Origin: Streptomyces sp. TRM70350
Lineage (GTDB): Bacteria; Actinomycetota; Actinomycetes; Streptomycetales; Streptomycetaceae
NCBI RefSeq assembly: GCF_019219825.1
Contig: NZ_JAHUXH010000021.1
Coordinates: 62,001-126,000 of the forward strand
Length of the DNA: 64,000 nucleotides
Direction of reading: 5' to 3'
Shown: in pieces, positions 1 to 8,026 of the stretch
How the letters are laid out: each line of letters starts with the position of its first letter
Numbering within the stretch: position 1 is the first letter of the stretch
Made by a program: the position numbers and the translations under genes
The notes under the pieces: model-generated
Database searches by the model: none
Told to the model about the DNA's origin: nothing
The model's input: the letters and a program-made list of their open reading frames with translations, nothing else

Positions 1-516
1 GCCGACCTCGCCACCGGCTGGCTCAACGACCGCGCCGCCACCGTCCGCGCCCACGACCGCACCCCGCGCGCCTGGAACGACGGTTTCTACACCGGTACGT
101 CCGTGCAGCCCGACCAGGACATCCAGGTCGCCTACTGGACGGGCAAGGAGATCGGGGCGCGCCGGCCGGTCGAGTACCTGAGGGCGGGGCGCCAGGTCAT
201 CAACTACAACGACGAGTTCCTGTACTACGTCCTCGGTCAGCCGCAGACCTTCGTCTATCCGACGGGGCAGCGGATATACGAGCAGTGGACGCCCCGGGTG
301 CTGCGCGGGACGCAGCCGGTCGCGGCGCGCTACGACGGGCAGATACTCGGCGGTTCCTTCGCGGTGTGGTGCGACCTCGCGAACTCCCAGACGCAGGCCC
401 AGGTCGCGGCGGGGATACGGATGCCGCTGCGGGCGACCGTCCAGAAGCTGTGGGACGCGGGTGAACCGGAGCTTTCCTGGGCGGAGTTCCGCACACTGGC
501 GGATCAGCTCGACTGA
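1..516 (+). CDS. Beta-N-acetylhexosaminidase, glycosyl hydrolase family 20 (3' end only)
   Basis: The reading frame is open from the first base, so the start lies outside the window; 171 codons remain before TGA at 514-516. The fragment resembles the C-terminal end of a GH20 (beta/alpha)8 barrel: WNDGFYTG, then VAYWTGKE, then a Trp-rich stretch ending GGSFAVWCDLANSQTQAQVA, which matches the last barrel strands that close over N-acetylhexosamine in GH20 enzymes. The missing part would carry the catalytic Asp-Glu pair and any secretion signal. A role in trimming GlcNAc from chitin or wall material is inferred from the family. Confidence 0.72.
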   Translation, partial: ADLATGWLNDRAATVRAHDRTPRAWNDGFYTGTSVQPDQDIQVAYWTGKEIGARRPVEYLRAGRQVINYNDEFLYYVLGQPQTFVYPTGQRIYEQWTPRVLRGTQPVAARYDGQILGGSFAVWCDLANSQTQAQVAAGIRMPLRATVQKLWDAGEPELSWAEFRTLADQLD

Positions 517-695
517 GCCCTGCTAGCGGCTGCGGGTGCGAAGGGCCGAGGGGCGCTGACCCGTTGGCCGAAAGCTGTTCTTCCAGTTCCTTCGACCACT
601 CGGTGTCGTGCGGGTGTGACAGTACGGCAGTATGGCGCGCAGTAAGGGGAAGTGCGGGCTCCGTAAGGGATGGCGCCCCGGGACGGGAGGCGTGG

Positions 696-1265
696 ATGAG
701 CCTGGTGGAACTGATCGCGCAGGCCGACGAGCGGGGGCTGGCCGTCAGCGCGCTGGCTTGTTTGGATCGGTGCGTGCCTCTGCTGGGCGGCGACGACGAG
801 GTGCTGCGGCCGCTGTGGGCGAACCTGGCGGACAACGGCGACGCCGGCGAGTGGGGTGCGCTGCTGGACAAGGCGCGCGGGCAGTTGGGCGTCGCGGACG
901 TCATGGACGCGGAGGATGCCGAGGACGAGGCCGCGTTGCTGGTCCGGCGGATGCTGGCCGCCGCCCCGGCCATGCGCTCCGGCGCCGAGGCGCGGGTGTG
1001 GGCCGACGGCTGCTCGGTGGCGTCCCTGCAGGTCCACCGCCTGCTCGACCCCGCGGAGGACGGCGCGGCCTCCGTCGACACGCGCCGCGAGGGCGGTACG
1101 GAGGCCATGTCCCCGCTCGTCGCCGCCGAACTGCGCCGCCAGATCACCGTCCTGGAACTCCTCACCGAACACGGCACGGCCGGCCTGCGCCGCGCCCTGG
1201 AGATCTCGACGGAGGGCCGCCGGGTCCTGCGCGCGGTGGTGTCCCGCCGGGCCCGGCAGGCCTGA
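696..1265 (+). CDS. Hypothetical protein, 189 aa
   Basis: ATG at 696 is preceded by GGGAGG at 685-690, a good ribosome site; the frame is open upstream to 564 but there is no better start. The protein is acidic and Ala/Leu/Arg-rich, predicted mostly helical, with no signal peptide or membrane segment visible. The middle has a DAEDAEDEAALL patch and the end is basic (VVSRRARQA). I do not recognise the family. It is a single gene downstream of the GH20 gene and followed by a repeat-rich spacer. Confidence 0.7.
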   Translation: MSLVELIAQADERGLAVSALACLDRCVPLLGGDDEVLRPLWANLADNGDAGEWGALLDKARGQLGVADVMDAEDAEDEAALLVRRMLAAAPAMRSGAEARVWADGCSVASLQVHRLLDPAEDGAASVDTRREGGTEAMSPLVAAELRRQITVLELLTEHGTAGLRRALEISTEGRRVLRAVVSRRARQA

Positions 1266-1321
1266 GGCGCCGGACCCCTGCGAAGGGACGTGTGCCTGTC
1301 CTGGGAGCGTGTCGGGGACCC

Positions 1322-1535
1322 GTGTGGGCGGTGTGCTGGGTCGCTCGGGGGCGGCGTGGTGCCGAGCGTGCCCGAGAGGGTGTCGCGGGGGCCGTGTGGG
1401 CGGTGTGCTGGGTGGCTCGGGGGTGGCGTGGCGCCGAGGGTGTCCGAGAGGGTGTCGCGGGGTCCTGTGGGCTGTGTGTCTGGTGGCTCAGGGGCGGCGT
1501 GGCGCTGAGGTCTGCGGGCTTGGCCCCCGGAGGGT
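1322..1535. repeat. Three imperfect ~72-bp tandem repeats in a 550-bp gene-free spacer
   Basis: Units begin near 1322, 1394 and 1465, each opening with a close variant of GTGTGGGCGGTGTGCTGGGT and running through a GAGAGGGTGTCGCGGGG segment; the third unit is more diverged. Looser copies of the flanks recur: the GAAGGGAC-to-GTGTCGGGG stretch near 1281-1317 resembles 1581-1617, and the GGCCCCCGGAGGG stretch near 1520 resembles 1645. The whole spacer 1266-1815 therefore looks built by local duplication. The long open frames across it are by-products of its G+C richness. I see no gene in it. Confidence 0.7.
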
Positions 1536-1815
1536 CCGGCAGGGCTGAGTCCCGGGGCCCGGGGCGTCATCCGGTCGCCGGAAGGGACTTGTGACTGTCC
1601 CGCGAGGGTGTCGGGGTCCGCGTGACGCCGAGGTTGGCGCGCTAGGCCCCGGAGGGCCCGGCAAGCTGCCTGAGCCCCGGATCCGGGATCGTAAACCCGC
1701 CCTGGCGCAAGGATCCTGTGGCTGTCCTGAGGGCGCGTTGGGGCGGTCCTGCGCCGGTTGCGGGCAGTGGTCGGAAACGGGTGACGAATCGTTGCCGCGG
1801 GGCGCTTTTCCGAGT

Positions 1816-2241
1816 GTGACGACCCAGACTGTGACGACGACCCAGGCGGGGGCGACCCCCGAGAACAGGCCCTCGGCCGCGGCGAAGCCGGTGCGGTGGG
1901 CGGCGGACGCGGTGGCGACCCTGCGTGAGGGAGCGCGGCTGCGGCTCGACTACTCCGCGCCGTCCCTGTGGCGTGCCGACCGGATGATCGACGACCTGCG
2001 CCGGGAGGGCACGCCGTACGCCGCCGCGGAGAACATACTGCGCGGGCTCGGGGCGTACGCCGGTGAGGTCATCGTCCGTCAGGCCGGTGCCGAGTGGTGG
2101 GCGAGCGGCGGTGACCACTGGGTCCGGACGCCGGACGGCCGCCTGTGGGATCCGATCGACGAGGCGCGGCGGTGTTTCGCGGGCGACGGCTCGCTGCGGT
2201 TGCTGTGCCGGGACGCGACGAGTGAGGAGTCGCGGGGGTAG
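1816..2241 (+). CDS. Hypothetical protein, 141 aa
   Basis: I chose GTG at 1816 because the upstream open frame lies in repeat DNA with no coding character. The N-terminal ~25 residues are Thr/Ala-rich and look disordered. The rest is a compact domain with ADRMIDDLRREG near residue 53, then GLGAYAGEVIVRQ and WASGGDHWVRTPDGRLWDPI, ending in LLCRDA. The GAYAGEVI pattern is seen in small actinobacterial proteins of unknown function. There is no membrane segment or signal peptide. I cannot name a family. No clear Shine-Dalgarno sequence precedes the start. Confidence 0.65.
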   Translation: MTTQTVTTTQAGATPENRPSAAAKPVRWAADAVATLREGARLRLDYSAPSLWRADRMIDDLRREGTPYAAAENILRGLGAYAGEVIVRQAGAEWWASGGDHWVRTPDGRLWDPIDEARRCFAGDGSLRLLCRDATSEESRG

Positions 2242-2253
2242 CGCCGACGAGGC

Positions 2254-2471
2254 ATGACGCGGCCGGGCCCCGTCGCGGCGGACCAGGACCGACGGTTGCG
2301 TTATCAGTACGCCCTGTCGGTCGCGTACGGCTGGAAGATTGGGGGGTGGCCGAGTTGGCACTGAAGCTCGCCTATTCACCGACTGGCGCAGAGGTCGGCC
2401 GGTTCGGCGAGCTTCGCGTCTTCGTCTGCTGCGAGGACGACCGACACCGACCCGTCCTCGACATCCAATGA
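2254..2471 (+). pseudogene. Remnant of a DUF1963-like gene
   Basis: From ATG 2254 one frame gives a short peptide containing YALSVAYGWKIGGWPSWH before TGA at 2362. KIGGWP-W is the hallmark of the DUF1963 (YwqG-like) family. Another frame then reads VGRFGELRVFVCCEDDRHR and ends LDIQ at TGA 2469-2471, which looks like a later part of the same family. The two pieces are in different frames and the middle of the domain is missing, so I read this as an internally deleted, frameshifted relic. The call rests on motif memory only. Confidence 0.5.
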
Positions 2472-2652
2472 CGACTGGCAACGCCAAGCGCTGGGACCCC
2501 AGTCCGGCATGCATGGTATGGGCGTCGGCGACTACAACCCGGGCCTGAACCACTTCGGGCGTTACGAATGCTCCAGTCCCACACCCGGAAGCTTCAGTGC
2601 CGTGATGAACGCGTCGAATGCCGTGGCGGGGAAGGTGAGTTCAAGGAAGCGA

Positions 2653-2677
2653 GGCCGCGTCCTTGGTGGACGCGGCC
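2653..2677 (-). terminator. Hairpin terminator of the lipoprotein gene
   Basis: A perfect 10-bp stem (GGCCGCGTCC / GGACGCGGCC) with a 5-nt loop lies 9 bp beyond the stop codon of the minus-strand gene ending at 2687. There is no U-run, which is usual in Streptomyces. Confidence 0.75.
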
Positions 2678-2686
2678 CGCAGGGCG

Positions 2687-3577
2687 TCAGGCCGCCCAGA
2701 CCTCGGCATCGTCGGCCGGGACGGTGGTGGCCAGGCCCAGTTCCTTGCGGGCGGCGACCGTCTTGTTCGGGTCGAGGCCGGTGAAGGCCGGGTCGTAGGC
2801 GAGGTAGAACGCGTCGACGTCGGTGGCGCTCGCGGCCTTCTTCCAGTGCTCGGCCGTCTTCTTCAGCTGTTCGCGGAGCTTGCCGATCTCCGTGCCCTCG
2901 ATGTCCTGCAGGCCTTCGAGGTGGGTATCGAGGGCGGCTGCGACGGCCTTGGCCTGCGTCTTGTAGCCGTCCAGGTCCTCCTCGACGGAATCCGCGTCGG
3001 GCTGGTTCGCCCACAGAGCGTCGTAGACGGCGTTCGCACCCTTCAGGTACGTGGTCTGTTCGGGCTTCAGGGACTTCGCGTCGGCCTGCAGTGAGCCGGT
3101 GAACTTGCCCGATTCATTGGTGTAGGTGCAGCTCACGGCGCGGTCACCCGTCGCCCAGCTCTCCTTGGTCGGGGTGTAGTAGTAGAGGTCGACCCCCTTG
3201 GGGAGCGCCCAGGTGTCCTGGGCGAACTTCCCTGCCTCGACCGGGCATCGCTCGTCGGCGATCGCCGCGACCGCGTCGTCGCCGGGGTACGTCTTCTCTC
3301 CGTCGATGTTGAATTCGCCGACGACCTGACCCGCGTGCGCCTCGCCGCAGGGCACGATCTCGACGGCGAACGCCTCGCCCTCGACCTTGCCGTTCGGGTT
3401 GTAGCAGTCCCCGATGCCCAGCGAGAACACCGATCGCTGGCGGGCCACCTTCTTCGCGCCGTCCTTGGCGCTGTCGACGGCATCCGAGACGTCCGAGCAC
3501 CCCACCGCGCCGATCGCGAGCAGGGCGATGACGGCAGCTATGCCGCGAACAGGGCGGTATGGGGCGCGAATTGCCAT
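2687..3577 (-). CDS. Lipoprotein with septum-formation-type domain
   Basis: A 296-aa protein. ATG at 3577 is preferred over GTG 3586 because AGAGG sits at a normal distance only from the former. The N-terminus is a lipoprotein signal (basic start, hydrophobic run, AIGAVGC lipobox), so it should be tethered to the outer face of the membrane. Residues ~45-145 match the Septum_form pattern: GDCYN, CGEAHAGQVVGEF, and ERCPVEAGKF, with paired cysteines. The C-terminal half is helical and charged, possibly coiled coil. Proteins with this domain occur in actinobacterial envelopes, but their biochemical role is unclear. It is monocistronic, with a terminator at 2653-2677. Confidence 0.8.
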   Translation of the reverse strand: MAIRAPYRPVRGIAAVIALLAIGAVGCSDVSDAVDSAKDGAKKVARQRSVFSLGIGDCYNPNGKVEGEAFAVEIVPCGEAHAGQVVGEFNIDGEKTYPGDDAVAAIADERCPVEAGKFAQDTWALPKGVDLYYYTPTKESWATGDRAVSCTYTNESGKFTGSLQADAKSLKPEQTTYLKGANAVYDALWANQPDADSVEEDLDGYKTQAKAVAAALDTHLEGLQDIEGTEIGKLREQLKKTAEHWKKAASATDVDAFYLAYDPAFTGLDPNKTVAARKELGLATTVPADDAEVWAA

Positions 3578-4005
3578 GACGTGCACATCCTCTTACGGGA
3601 TTTTTATGACGGGCGTGCGCATCGTACGTCACTCCTGTGACGGGACTGTGTGCAGGTTCTCGCCGGTCAGGGCGACCTCGCAGGGCGGGCTCTCCGGCCG
3701 GGAACGGGCGTGGGTGTCCATCCGTACGTTCGCTGCCGTGTGGGGCGAGTCGCTGACGCCGTTCTGCCCGGGTGCGCAACCCGGGCGGGCCCGCCGGTCC
3801 CCTGAAGGGCGGTGGATGTGTTGCGTCGCGGACGCGTGAGACGCCAAAAGGTTGTACGCGTCCTGTGGCTTCGCTGCGTGCCTGGTGGCAGCCGTCGTGC
3901 TGCCGGATGGAGTGGGGTGACGGACGCGCTGTGACACTTGCCTCCGCACCGACGCTGAGGACCGTGGAGGGCAAGGGCGTCCGTGCCGCACGGTACGGAC
4001 CCGCT
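3578..4005. promoter_or_regulatory. Divergent control region with a CGTCAC-TCCT-GTGACG dyad
   Basis: These 428 bases separate the minus-strand lipoprotein gene from the plus-strand ECF sigma gene. Positions 3627-3642 form an exact inverted repeat, 6-bp arms around TCCT, about 50 bp upstream of the lipoprotein start. The distal part (3931-4005) is open in the sigma frame and may be coding if GTG 3931 is the true start. I see no other gene here. Confidence 0.4.
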
Positions 4006-4650
4006 GTGAACCGGTACGGACGAGGACAGTTCTTGGGCCAGGCAGGCGAACCCCGCCGCGTGCACGCGTACGACGGGGAATTGGGCGCGGCCGTCGCGCG
4101 GGCCCAGGAAGGTGACGAGGCCGCCTTCGCGGTCGCGTACCGGCTGGTGCAGCCAGCGCTGCTCGGGTACCTGCGCGGGCTGGTCGGCGACGACGCCGAG
4201 GACGTCGTGTCCGACGCCTGGCTGGAGATCGCCCGGGACCTGGGCCGGTTCAAGGGCGACGGAGCCGGGTTCCGGGGCTGGACGGCGACCATCGCCCGGC
4301 ACCGGGCGCTGGACCATCTGCGGCGGCAAAAAGTGCGGCCCCAGTCGTCGGCGCTCGAACAGGACATGCTGGACCTGCCCGGCCCGCACAGCACGCACGA
4401 CCAGGCGCTGGAGTCGATCTCCACGGAGCGTGCCCTGGAGCTGGTCCGCGGGCTGCCACGGGACCAGGCCGAAGCCGTGCTGCTGCGGGTCGTCGTCGGC
4501 CTCGACGCCCCCGCGGCCGCACGCGTCCTCGGCAAGCGCCCGGGCGCGGTGCGGACGGCCGCGTACCGGGGGCTGAAGCGCCTGGCCAAGCAGCTGGGCG
4601 TCGAAGGTGTGACGGATACCGGCCCTCGGACGCTGGGGGAATCGAAATGA
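4006..4650 (+). CDS. ECF RNA polymerase sigma factor (first of a tandem pair)
   Basis: Sigma-70 region 2 is recognisable (LVGDDAEDVVSDAWLEIARD, then FRGWTATIARHRALDHLRR) and region 4 has the helix-turn-helix (LPRDQAEAVLLRVVVGLD, then AARVLGKRPGAVRTAAYRGL). It should direct RNA polymerase to a small regulon. The start is uncertain: GTG 4006 gives 214 aa with a ~28-residue lead; GTG 3931 would add 25 residues. Neither has a strong ribosome site. It is closely related to the sigma factor at 6095, sharing the VVVGLD and GAVRTAA-RGLKRLA segments, so the pair arose by duplication. A membrane protein gene follows 161 bp downstream. Confidence 0.88.
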   Translation: MNRYGRGQFLGQAGEPRRVHAYDGELGAAVARAQEGDEAAFAVAYRLVQPALLGYLRGLVGDDAEDVVSDAWLEIARDLGRFKGDGAGFRGWTATIARHRALDHLRRQKVRPQSSALEQDMLDLPGPHSTHDQALESISTERALELVRGLPRDQAEAVLLRVVVGLDAPAAARVLGKRPGAVRTAAYRGLKRLAKQLGVEGVTDTGPRTLGESK

Positions 4651-4811
4651 ACAGCGAGTGCGACGGCGGCGGCCGGAGCGGCATATCGCGACGTGCGCGG
4701 TGAGTCGTATGGGGCTTGAGGGACGTAGAGCTCTACGGGGTCACGAGTCACGGCTGTCACATAAAACCCCGGCCACATCGCAAACAGGTCGGACAAGGAC
4801 GGGAAGCAGAC

Positions 4812-5702
4812 ATGGGTGAACGGCAGATCGGCGGTGGGTCCCCCGGCCGTCGGCGTGTGCACCCTGACGGCCTCGCTTCCGGGCACGGGCACGTGCCCGG
4901 CCCGCAAACAGCCACCGACACCGCCGCGCTGGAGGCGCTGCTCTCCGCCGCCGTGCCGCGCGGACACCGCCCGGACACCGAGGGCGAGCAGCGGGCCGTC
5001 GCCGCGTTCCGGGCCGCCCGGGACGCGGGGGCACACCGGGCGCGCACCCGGCGCCGGGACGACTGGCGGCCCCGCGAGCGGCGGCGGCTGGTGCTGCCAG
5101 TGAAGACCACGCTCTCCCTGTTCGTCGCGAGCCTCGCGCTGGGCGGCGTAGCGGTCGCCGCGATCGGCTCGTCCGACTCGCCTGACGGCCCCGCCGACGA
5201 CCGGGGCAGGCCCACCCCGCCGGCCGGCGCCCCCGACCTGCCGGGCGCCGAGCCGTCCTCCGTGGCGTCCGACGCCGCCTCCGCCTCCGCGAAGCCCGGC
5301 CACCCGTCCACCGCTCAGGACACCGAGGCCAGGTGCCGCGCCTACGACCAGGTCGAGGGCCGCGGCAACGCGCTGGACGCCACGGCCTGGCGGCGGCTCG
5401 CCACGGAGGCGGGCGGTGAGGACAGGGTGGCCGCGTACTGCGCCGAGCAGCTGGCGGGGGCGGCGGCCAAGGGCAGGCCGAGCCAGGCGGCCACGCCGGG
5501 CGGCGGAGCCGCCAACGCGACGAACGGTGCCGGTGACAACGGTGCCGGTGACAACGGTGGCGGCGACAACAGTGCCGGAGGCAACGGTGCCCGCAACGCG
5601 GAGAGCGGCGCGGGGAACCCGAACAGCGGCGCCGGGAACGCGAACAGCGGCACGGGCGGCGACCAGGCCGAAAAGGCCACCGGCAACGGGAAGAAGAACT
5701 GA
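4812..5702 (+). CDS. Single-span membrane protein paired with ECF sigma factor, candidate anti-sigma factor
   Basis: A 296-aa protein; ATG 4812 follows GGACGGGAAG. It has a cytoplasmic-looking N-terminal ~95 residues with GEQRAVAAFRAARDAG, a basic stretch, one membrane segment (about 98-120), then a Pro/Ala/Ser-rich linker, a small domain with two Cys (RCRAYDQVEG and VAAYCAEQL), and a low-complexity Gly/Asn/Asp tail with GAGDN repeats. The arrangement copies the protein at 6763. One span downstream of an ECF gene suggests a sigma-binding partner, but I see no HxxxCxxC zinc motif, so this is inferred from context. The tail is encoded by 15-bp DNA repeats (5521-5660). Confidence 0.7.
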   Translation: MGERQIGGGSPGRRRVHPDGLASGHGHVPGPQTATDTAALEALLSAAVPRGHRPDTEGEQRAVAAFRAARDAGAHRARTRRRDDWRPRERRRLVLPVKTTLSLFVASLALGGVAVAAIGSSDSPDGPADDRGRPTPPAGAPDLPGAEPSSVASDAASASAKPGHPSTAQDTEARCRAYDQVEGRGNALDATAWRRLATEAGGEDRVAAYCAEQLAGAAAKGRPSQAATPGGGAANATNGAGDNGAGDNGGGDNSAGGNGARNAESGAGNPNSGAGNANSGTGGDQAEKATGNGKKN

Positions 5703-6094
5703 CCCACGGGAAAAGTGCCCTGGCCTCGCGCGCTCCGGTGTCTCCACTCGCGAGCGCCGCGAGCCATGCGCCAAGGCAACGGCCGGGGCCGCCACCCCCC
5801 ACAGGAGAGGCCCCGGCCGTCGCGCGGCACGGGCCGCGCGGCCCGTACCTTCTTCAGCGTCGGGACTGCGTTTTCTGTCACACCCCGGCGCGTCACGAGT
5901 TAGTTGCATCGGCTACGCACATGGACGGGGAGCGGTTTCAAGACGTAACGTGCCTTTCGCGCCGGAGTGGGGAGGCGGAAGACCGCCGCAACCACAGCCC
6001 TCCTTGAACGGCAACCACTCATTGAGGAACCACGACGGCGAGAACCCGGTCCGCGAGAGCGGCGCCGGCTTGGGCGCAAAGAAGGGCGCGCGCG
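5703..6094. promoter_or_regulatory. Spacer with terminator hairpin and GTCAC-rich promoter region
   Basis: No gene is seen in these 392 bases. A perfect 12-bp stem (5779-5790 with 5809-5820, 18-nt loop) is a strong terminator for the upstream membrane-protein gene. Further on, TGTCACA at 5876 and GTCACGAGT at 5892 precede the second sigma gene. The same nonamer GTCACGAGT occurs at 4740, upstream of the first membrane-protein gene, so it may be a shared promoter or operator element. Confidence 0.5.
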
Positions 6095-6763
6095 GTGGGG
6101 GACGACGCGGAGCTGACGGCCGCGGTGCTCGCGGCACAGGGCGGGGACGAAACCGCGTTCCGGACGGTGTATCGCGCGGTGCACCCGCGGTTGCTGGGGT
6201 ACGTACGGACGCTGGTCGGCGACCTCGACGCCGAGGACGTGGCGTCCGAGGCCTGGCTGCAGATAGCCCGGGACCTGGAGCGGTTCAGCGGTGACGCGGA
6301 CCGGTTCCGGGGGTGGGCCGCCCGGATAGCCCGCAACCGTGCGCTGGATCACATACGGATGCGCGGGCGGCGGCCAGCGATCGGCGGCGACGAGACCGAG
6401 CTGACCGGCCGGGCCGCCGAGTCCGACACGGCCGGCGAGGCCATCGAGGCCCTGGCCACCGACCGCGCCCTCTCCCTCATCGCCCGGCTGCCGCAGGACC
6501 AGGCCGAGGCCGTGGTGCTGCGGGTGGTGGTGGGCCTCGACGCGAAGACCGCCGCCGAGACGCTCGGCAAGCGGGCGGGAGCCGTGCGCACCGCCGCGCA
6601 CCGGGGGCTGAAGCGGCTCGCCGAGCTGCTCGGCGATGGCGGCGGCGATCCGGAATCGGCCGGTGTGCTCGATGCCCTGCCACCCCAGCGAGAACCGCGC
6701 GACCGCGCGGTGACGTCCGCGAGTGTGACGCCTACGCGCACGCGGACGCAGAAGGACATGTGA
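6095..6763 (+). CDS. ECF RNA polymerase sigma factor (second of a tandem pair)
   Basis: A 222-aa protein starting at GTG 6095 after AAGAAGGG. Region 2 (LVGDLDAEDVASEAWLQIAR; FRGWAARIARNRALDHIR) and region 4 (LPQDQAEAVVLRVVVGLD; AAETLGKRAGAVRTAAHRGL) are both intact. The C-terminal ~35 residues after region 4 are Pro/Arg/Thr-rich and extra to the family core. Its stop overlaps the ATG of the next gene (TGATG), so the two are translationally coupled, unlike the first pair. Paralogue of the sigma factor ending at 4650. Confidence 0.9.
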   Translation: MGDDAELTAAVLAAQGGDETAFRTVYRAVHPRLLGYVRTLVGDLDAEDVASEAWLQIARDLERFSGDADRFRGWAARIARNRALDHIRMRGRRPAIGGDETELTGRAAESDTAGEAIEALATDRALSLIARLPQDQAEAVVLRVVVGLDAKTAAETLGKRAGAVRTAAHRGLKRLAELLGDGGGDPESAGVLDALPPQREPRDRAVTSASVTPTRTRTQKDM

Positions 6764-7836
6764 TGGCCGATGAGCAGTACAGGTGGCTGAACCGCGAAAC
6801 GGCGGAGCGTTTGCTGAGCGGAGAGCCACTGGACGCTGCCGACGCCGCCACCCACGAGCAGGCCGCCCGGCTCGCCCACACGCTCGGCGGGCTCTCCGCG
6901 AAACCCCCGCTGACCAGCGACGAACTCCCCGGCGAGGCCGCCGCCCTGGCCGCCTTCCGCAAGGTGCGGGCGGACCGCGACAGCGAGCGCGCCGCCCTCG
7001 GCTCACCCGGCCGGGCACGGCCGTCCGACGCCGGAGTAGTGCGCATCGGCGGCCGCACCGGTGGCCGTACGACCACGGCCCGGCGCCCGCGCTGGGGCCG
7101 TCCCGTGCGGCTGGGGGTGGCCGCGGCGCTGGCCGCCGCCATGGCCGGCGGGGTGGCCGTCGCGGCCGGAACCGGAGTGCTGGGCACGCCCTTCCTCGAC
7201 GACGAACCCGGCCCCGCCGCCTCGGTCTCGGCCGCCGAACCGCCCGAGCGCGCGCTGGAGACGCCCCCGCCGACGCAGCGCGAGCAGCCCGGCTCGGCCA
7301 CGCCGGACGGCACCACGAGCGGCCCCGCCACCGGCAGCCCCGACCCGTCCGACGACGACACACCCGCCACCGGCGGGGACACCGAGGAGCGGACGGGCGA
7401 CCCCGGCAGCCGGTGGGAGGCGGTCACCTCCGCCTGCCGTGACCTGCGCGAGGGCCGGAGCCTGGACGCCGGCCGCAAGCGGGCCCTGAAGGAGGCGGCG
7501 GGCGGTTCCACGCGGGTGGGCAAGTACTGCGACGCCGTCCTCGGCGGCTCCGACGCCCAGGAGGACACGCGCCGGGGCAAGGACGACAAGGCCGACGGCG
7601 AGAACGCGGACGGCAAGGGCGGCGGCGAGAACGCGGACGGCAACGGCCACGCCGAGGGCGGCAGCAGCCGCGGCGACGGCGGCGAGGACAGCGGCGACGA
7701 GGACGGGGCCGCCGACACCTCCCCCGGCCGCACCGGCTCCAGCACCTCCTCGTGGCCGCCGGCCCTCGGCCCCGACCTGCCCAGGAGGGCGCAGTCGCTG
7801 CAGCCGGCCCCGAACCCCTCGTACTCCACCCTCTGA
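6763..7836 (+). CDS. Single-span membrane protein coupled to ECF sigma factor, candidate anti-sigma factor
   Basis: A 357-aa protein; ATG 6763 overlaps the sigma stop. The N-terminal ~100 residues are cytoplasmic in character, including ETAERLLSGEPLDAADAATH and GEAAALAAFRKVRADRDSE. One membrane segment follows at about 112-133. Then a Pro/Thr/Ser-rich linker, a small domain with two Cys (SACRDLREG and VGKYCDAVLGG), and an acidic Gly/Glu/Asn/Asp tail containing GENADG repeats. Translational coupling and the repeated layout with the 4812 gene support a regulator of the adjacent sigma factor. No zinc-binding anti-sigma motif is visible, so the role is inferred. Confidence 0.72.
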   Translation: MADEQYRWLNRETAERLLSGEPLDAADAATHEQAARLAHTLGGLSAKPPLTSDELPGEAAALAAFRKVRADRDSERAALGSPGRARPSDAGVVRIGGRTGGRTTTARRPRWGRPVRLGVAAALAAAMAGGVAVAAGTGVLGTPFLDDEPGPAASVSAAEPPERALETPPPTQREQPGSATPDGTTSGPATGSPDPSDDDTPATGGDTEERTGDPGSRWEAVTSACRDLREGRSLDAGRKRALKEAAGGSTRVGKYCDAVLGGSDAQEDTRRGKDDKADGENADGKGGGENADGNGHAEGGSSRGDGGEDSGDEDGAADTSPGRTGSSTSSWPPALGPDLPRRAQSLQPAPNPSYSTL

Positions 7837-7981
7837 CCTGCGGTTCCGTAGTTCCGTAGATATTTCTTCTCCAGGGGTGTGACACTTTCGGCCGCGGCGG
7901 CGCAGTACTGAGTGAGCCGACTGGTCATCGGCTGTCGCACGGAGCCGGGGTTCCCCCCGTACCCACGGCTCGTGCACCTGA

Positions 7982-8018
7982 GCGCGGGCGGGACACGTTC
8001 CCCCGGTCCCGCCCGCGC
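7982..8018. terminator. Bidirectional hairpin terminator
   Basis: A perfect 13-bp stem (GCGCGGGCGGGAC / GTCCCGCCCGCGC) with an 11-nt loop lies between convergent genes ending at 7836 (+) and 8027 (-), so it can serve both. Confidence 0.85.
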
Positions 8019-8026
8019 CCCGAACC

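Noticed and set aside
200..1570. Long minus-strand open frame (456 codons) opposite the GH20 end and the 696 gene
   Set aside because: Low-complexity Pro/Arg/Ser product, no ribosome site, no domain; a shadow of G/C-rich plus-strand coding and repeat DNA.
4740..4760. Triple GTCAC as an AfsQ1 site
   Set aside because: Distances between the words (7, 9 and 16 bp start to start) do not give the GTnAC-n6-GTnAC spacing.
3144..5909. 921-codon minus-strand frame across the sigma gene and its partner
   Set aside because: It is antisense to two well-supported genes and its product is Arg/Pro/Ala-rich without domain structure.
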